A DNA stretch of 6,407 nucleotides, taken from the NCBI GenBank assembly GCA_021816505.1, contig JAKAXS010000171.1, positions 1 through 6,407 on the forward strand, given 5' to 3'. The translations under genes were made by a program, and so were the position numbers. The stretch comes from Pseudomonadota bacterium (lineage in GTDB: Bacteria > Pseudomonadota > Alphaproteobacteria > Rhizobiales > Hyphomicrobiaceae). Each line of letters begins with the position of its first letter. The first letter of the stretch is position 1. Positions 5,975 to 6,407 of the stretch are shown one piece after another. The notes beneath the pieces are model-generated. The model searched no databases, had not been told where the DNA came from, and saw only the letters and a program-made list of their open reading frames with translations.

Positions 5975-5993
5975 ATCGACCGCGCTTGCGCGG
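5975..5993 (-). terminator. Possible terminator of the secreted-protein gene
   Basis: On the minus strand CCGCGC and GCGCGG (5993-5980) form a short GC-rich hairpin followed by TCGATTTT. It lies about 86 nt after the stop of the gene at 6079-6381 and just before the cold-shock promoter candidate, where a terminator is expected. The stem is short. A 12-base palindrome, TGCCTCGAGGCA (6008-6019), lies nearby. Confidence 0.35.
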
Positions 5994-6078
5994 ATGACCT
6001 GGGTAGCTGCCTCGAGGCACTCAGCCAAATAAATGAGGCGGAAGCAGGTTTATGCTGACGGCTGCTTGAGTTATCTGC

Positions 6079-6381
6079 CTACGGAAGCATGAAACCGGGC
6101 TGGCCGTTGACGACACAGGTCGTGTTAACCGGTTGCAAGGGGTCGATGGCGAAGACGCCCGCGGGCGTCTGGCAGCGGTCGCTCAGGCGCTCATGGTACT
6201 GGATCGCGGCAATCTCAGACGCGTTCAGGGTGGGTCTTTCGATCCGCGACGAGTGGTCGTCGTTGGCCCTGATCAGCTCGCCTGCCGGCAGGTCATTCAC
6301 CATGTCCCTGCCGACGGCTTCGGCAAAGCTCGAAGTGGCCTGCAAGAGCAGGGCGGCTATGGCTATGGCGGCGCGCTTCAT
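6079..6381 (-). CDS. Small secreted protein of unknown function (100 aa)
   Basis: The N-terminus has a basic start, a hydrophobic core and a small-residue exit (MKRAAIAIAALLLQA, then SSFAEA at 17-22), a clear Sec signal peptide with likely cleavage near residue 20-22. The mature part of about 80 residues is hydrophilic, with Cys70 and Cys89 that could form a disulfide in the periplasm; I see no lipobox and no metal-binding or catalytic motif. AGGAG lies ten bases before the ATG, a slightly long spacing. I recall similar small exported proteins in Bradyrhizobium, but I know no function. The nearest minus-strand gene downstream is the cold-shock gene, about 180 nt away, with a possible hairpin terminator between them, so they are probably separate units. 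Confidence 0.75.
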   Translation of the reverse strand: MKRAAIAIAALLLQATSSFAEAVGRDMVNDLPAGELIRANDDHSSRIERPTLNASEIAAIQYHERLSDRCQTPAGVFAIDPLQPVNTTCVVNGQPGFMLP

Positions 6382-6407
6382 GGTTGGACAGCTCCTGATT
6401 CTACGCT

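Noticed and set aside
5624..6058. Plus-strand frame of 144 codons over the cold-shock gene
   Set aside because: Antisense shadow of an unmistakable CspA-family protein, and it runs through the terminator hairpin.

Overview
The window looks like chromosome from an alphaproteobacterium, most likely of the Bradyrhizobium/Rhodopseudomonas/Afipia group. Base composition is moderately high in GC, and several encoded proteins have a typical Rhizobiales look: the transglutaminase-like protein, the CspA-type protein with a GGTDVFVH core, and two small conserved-looking proteins. The assignment rests on protein character only; there is no rRNA or other marker gene. I see no tRNA, rRNA, CRISPR, insertion sequence or phage gene.

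Layout. The left half (about 1-3700) is one B12-controlled transport unit read on the minus strand. A weak promoter candidate (around 3654-3682) precedes a well-formed cobalamin riboswitch (3451-3646). A long leader of about 210 nt follows, then a hairpin that masks the Shine-Dalgarno sequence (3214-3241), a 772-residue TonB-dependent outer-membrane receptor (888-3206), and 53 nt further on a PepSY-type inner-membrane protein (834 to the window edge, C-terminus missing). The expected logic is that adequate cobalamin shuts off the receptor and the PepSY protein. The receptor has the layout of a siderophore receptor, and TonB-receptor/PepSY pairs are usually iron-siderophore systems, so the B12 switch makes the substrate (corrinoid, cobalt chelate or siderophore) the main open question.

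The middle (3700-5000) holds, on the minus strand, a 78-residue unknown protein (4679-4915) followed 33 nt later by a transglutaminase-like cysteine-protease-fold protein (3818-4645); they are probably co-transcribed. The latter has Ala where the fold normally has its catalytic His. A 612-nt gap separates it from the receptor and contains all the B12 regulatory apparatus plus two adjacent palindromes.

The right part (5000-6407) has a two-gene plus-strand cluster of small unknown proteins (5172-5372 and 5382-5579). It converges on a cold-shock protein gene on the minus strand (5690-5899), with a perfect 10-bp hairpin between them. The last gene is a small secreted protein of unknown function (6079-6381, minus). 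The most interesting part is the receptor leader: the aptamer and the ribosome-site hairpin are both clear but about 210 nt apart, and a possible 36-codon ORF lies between them.
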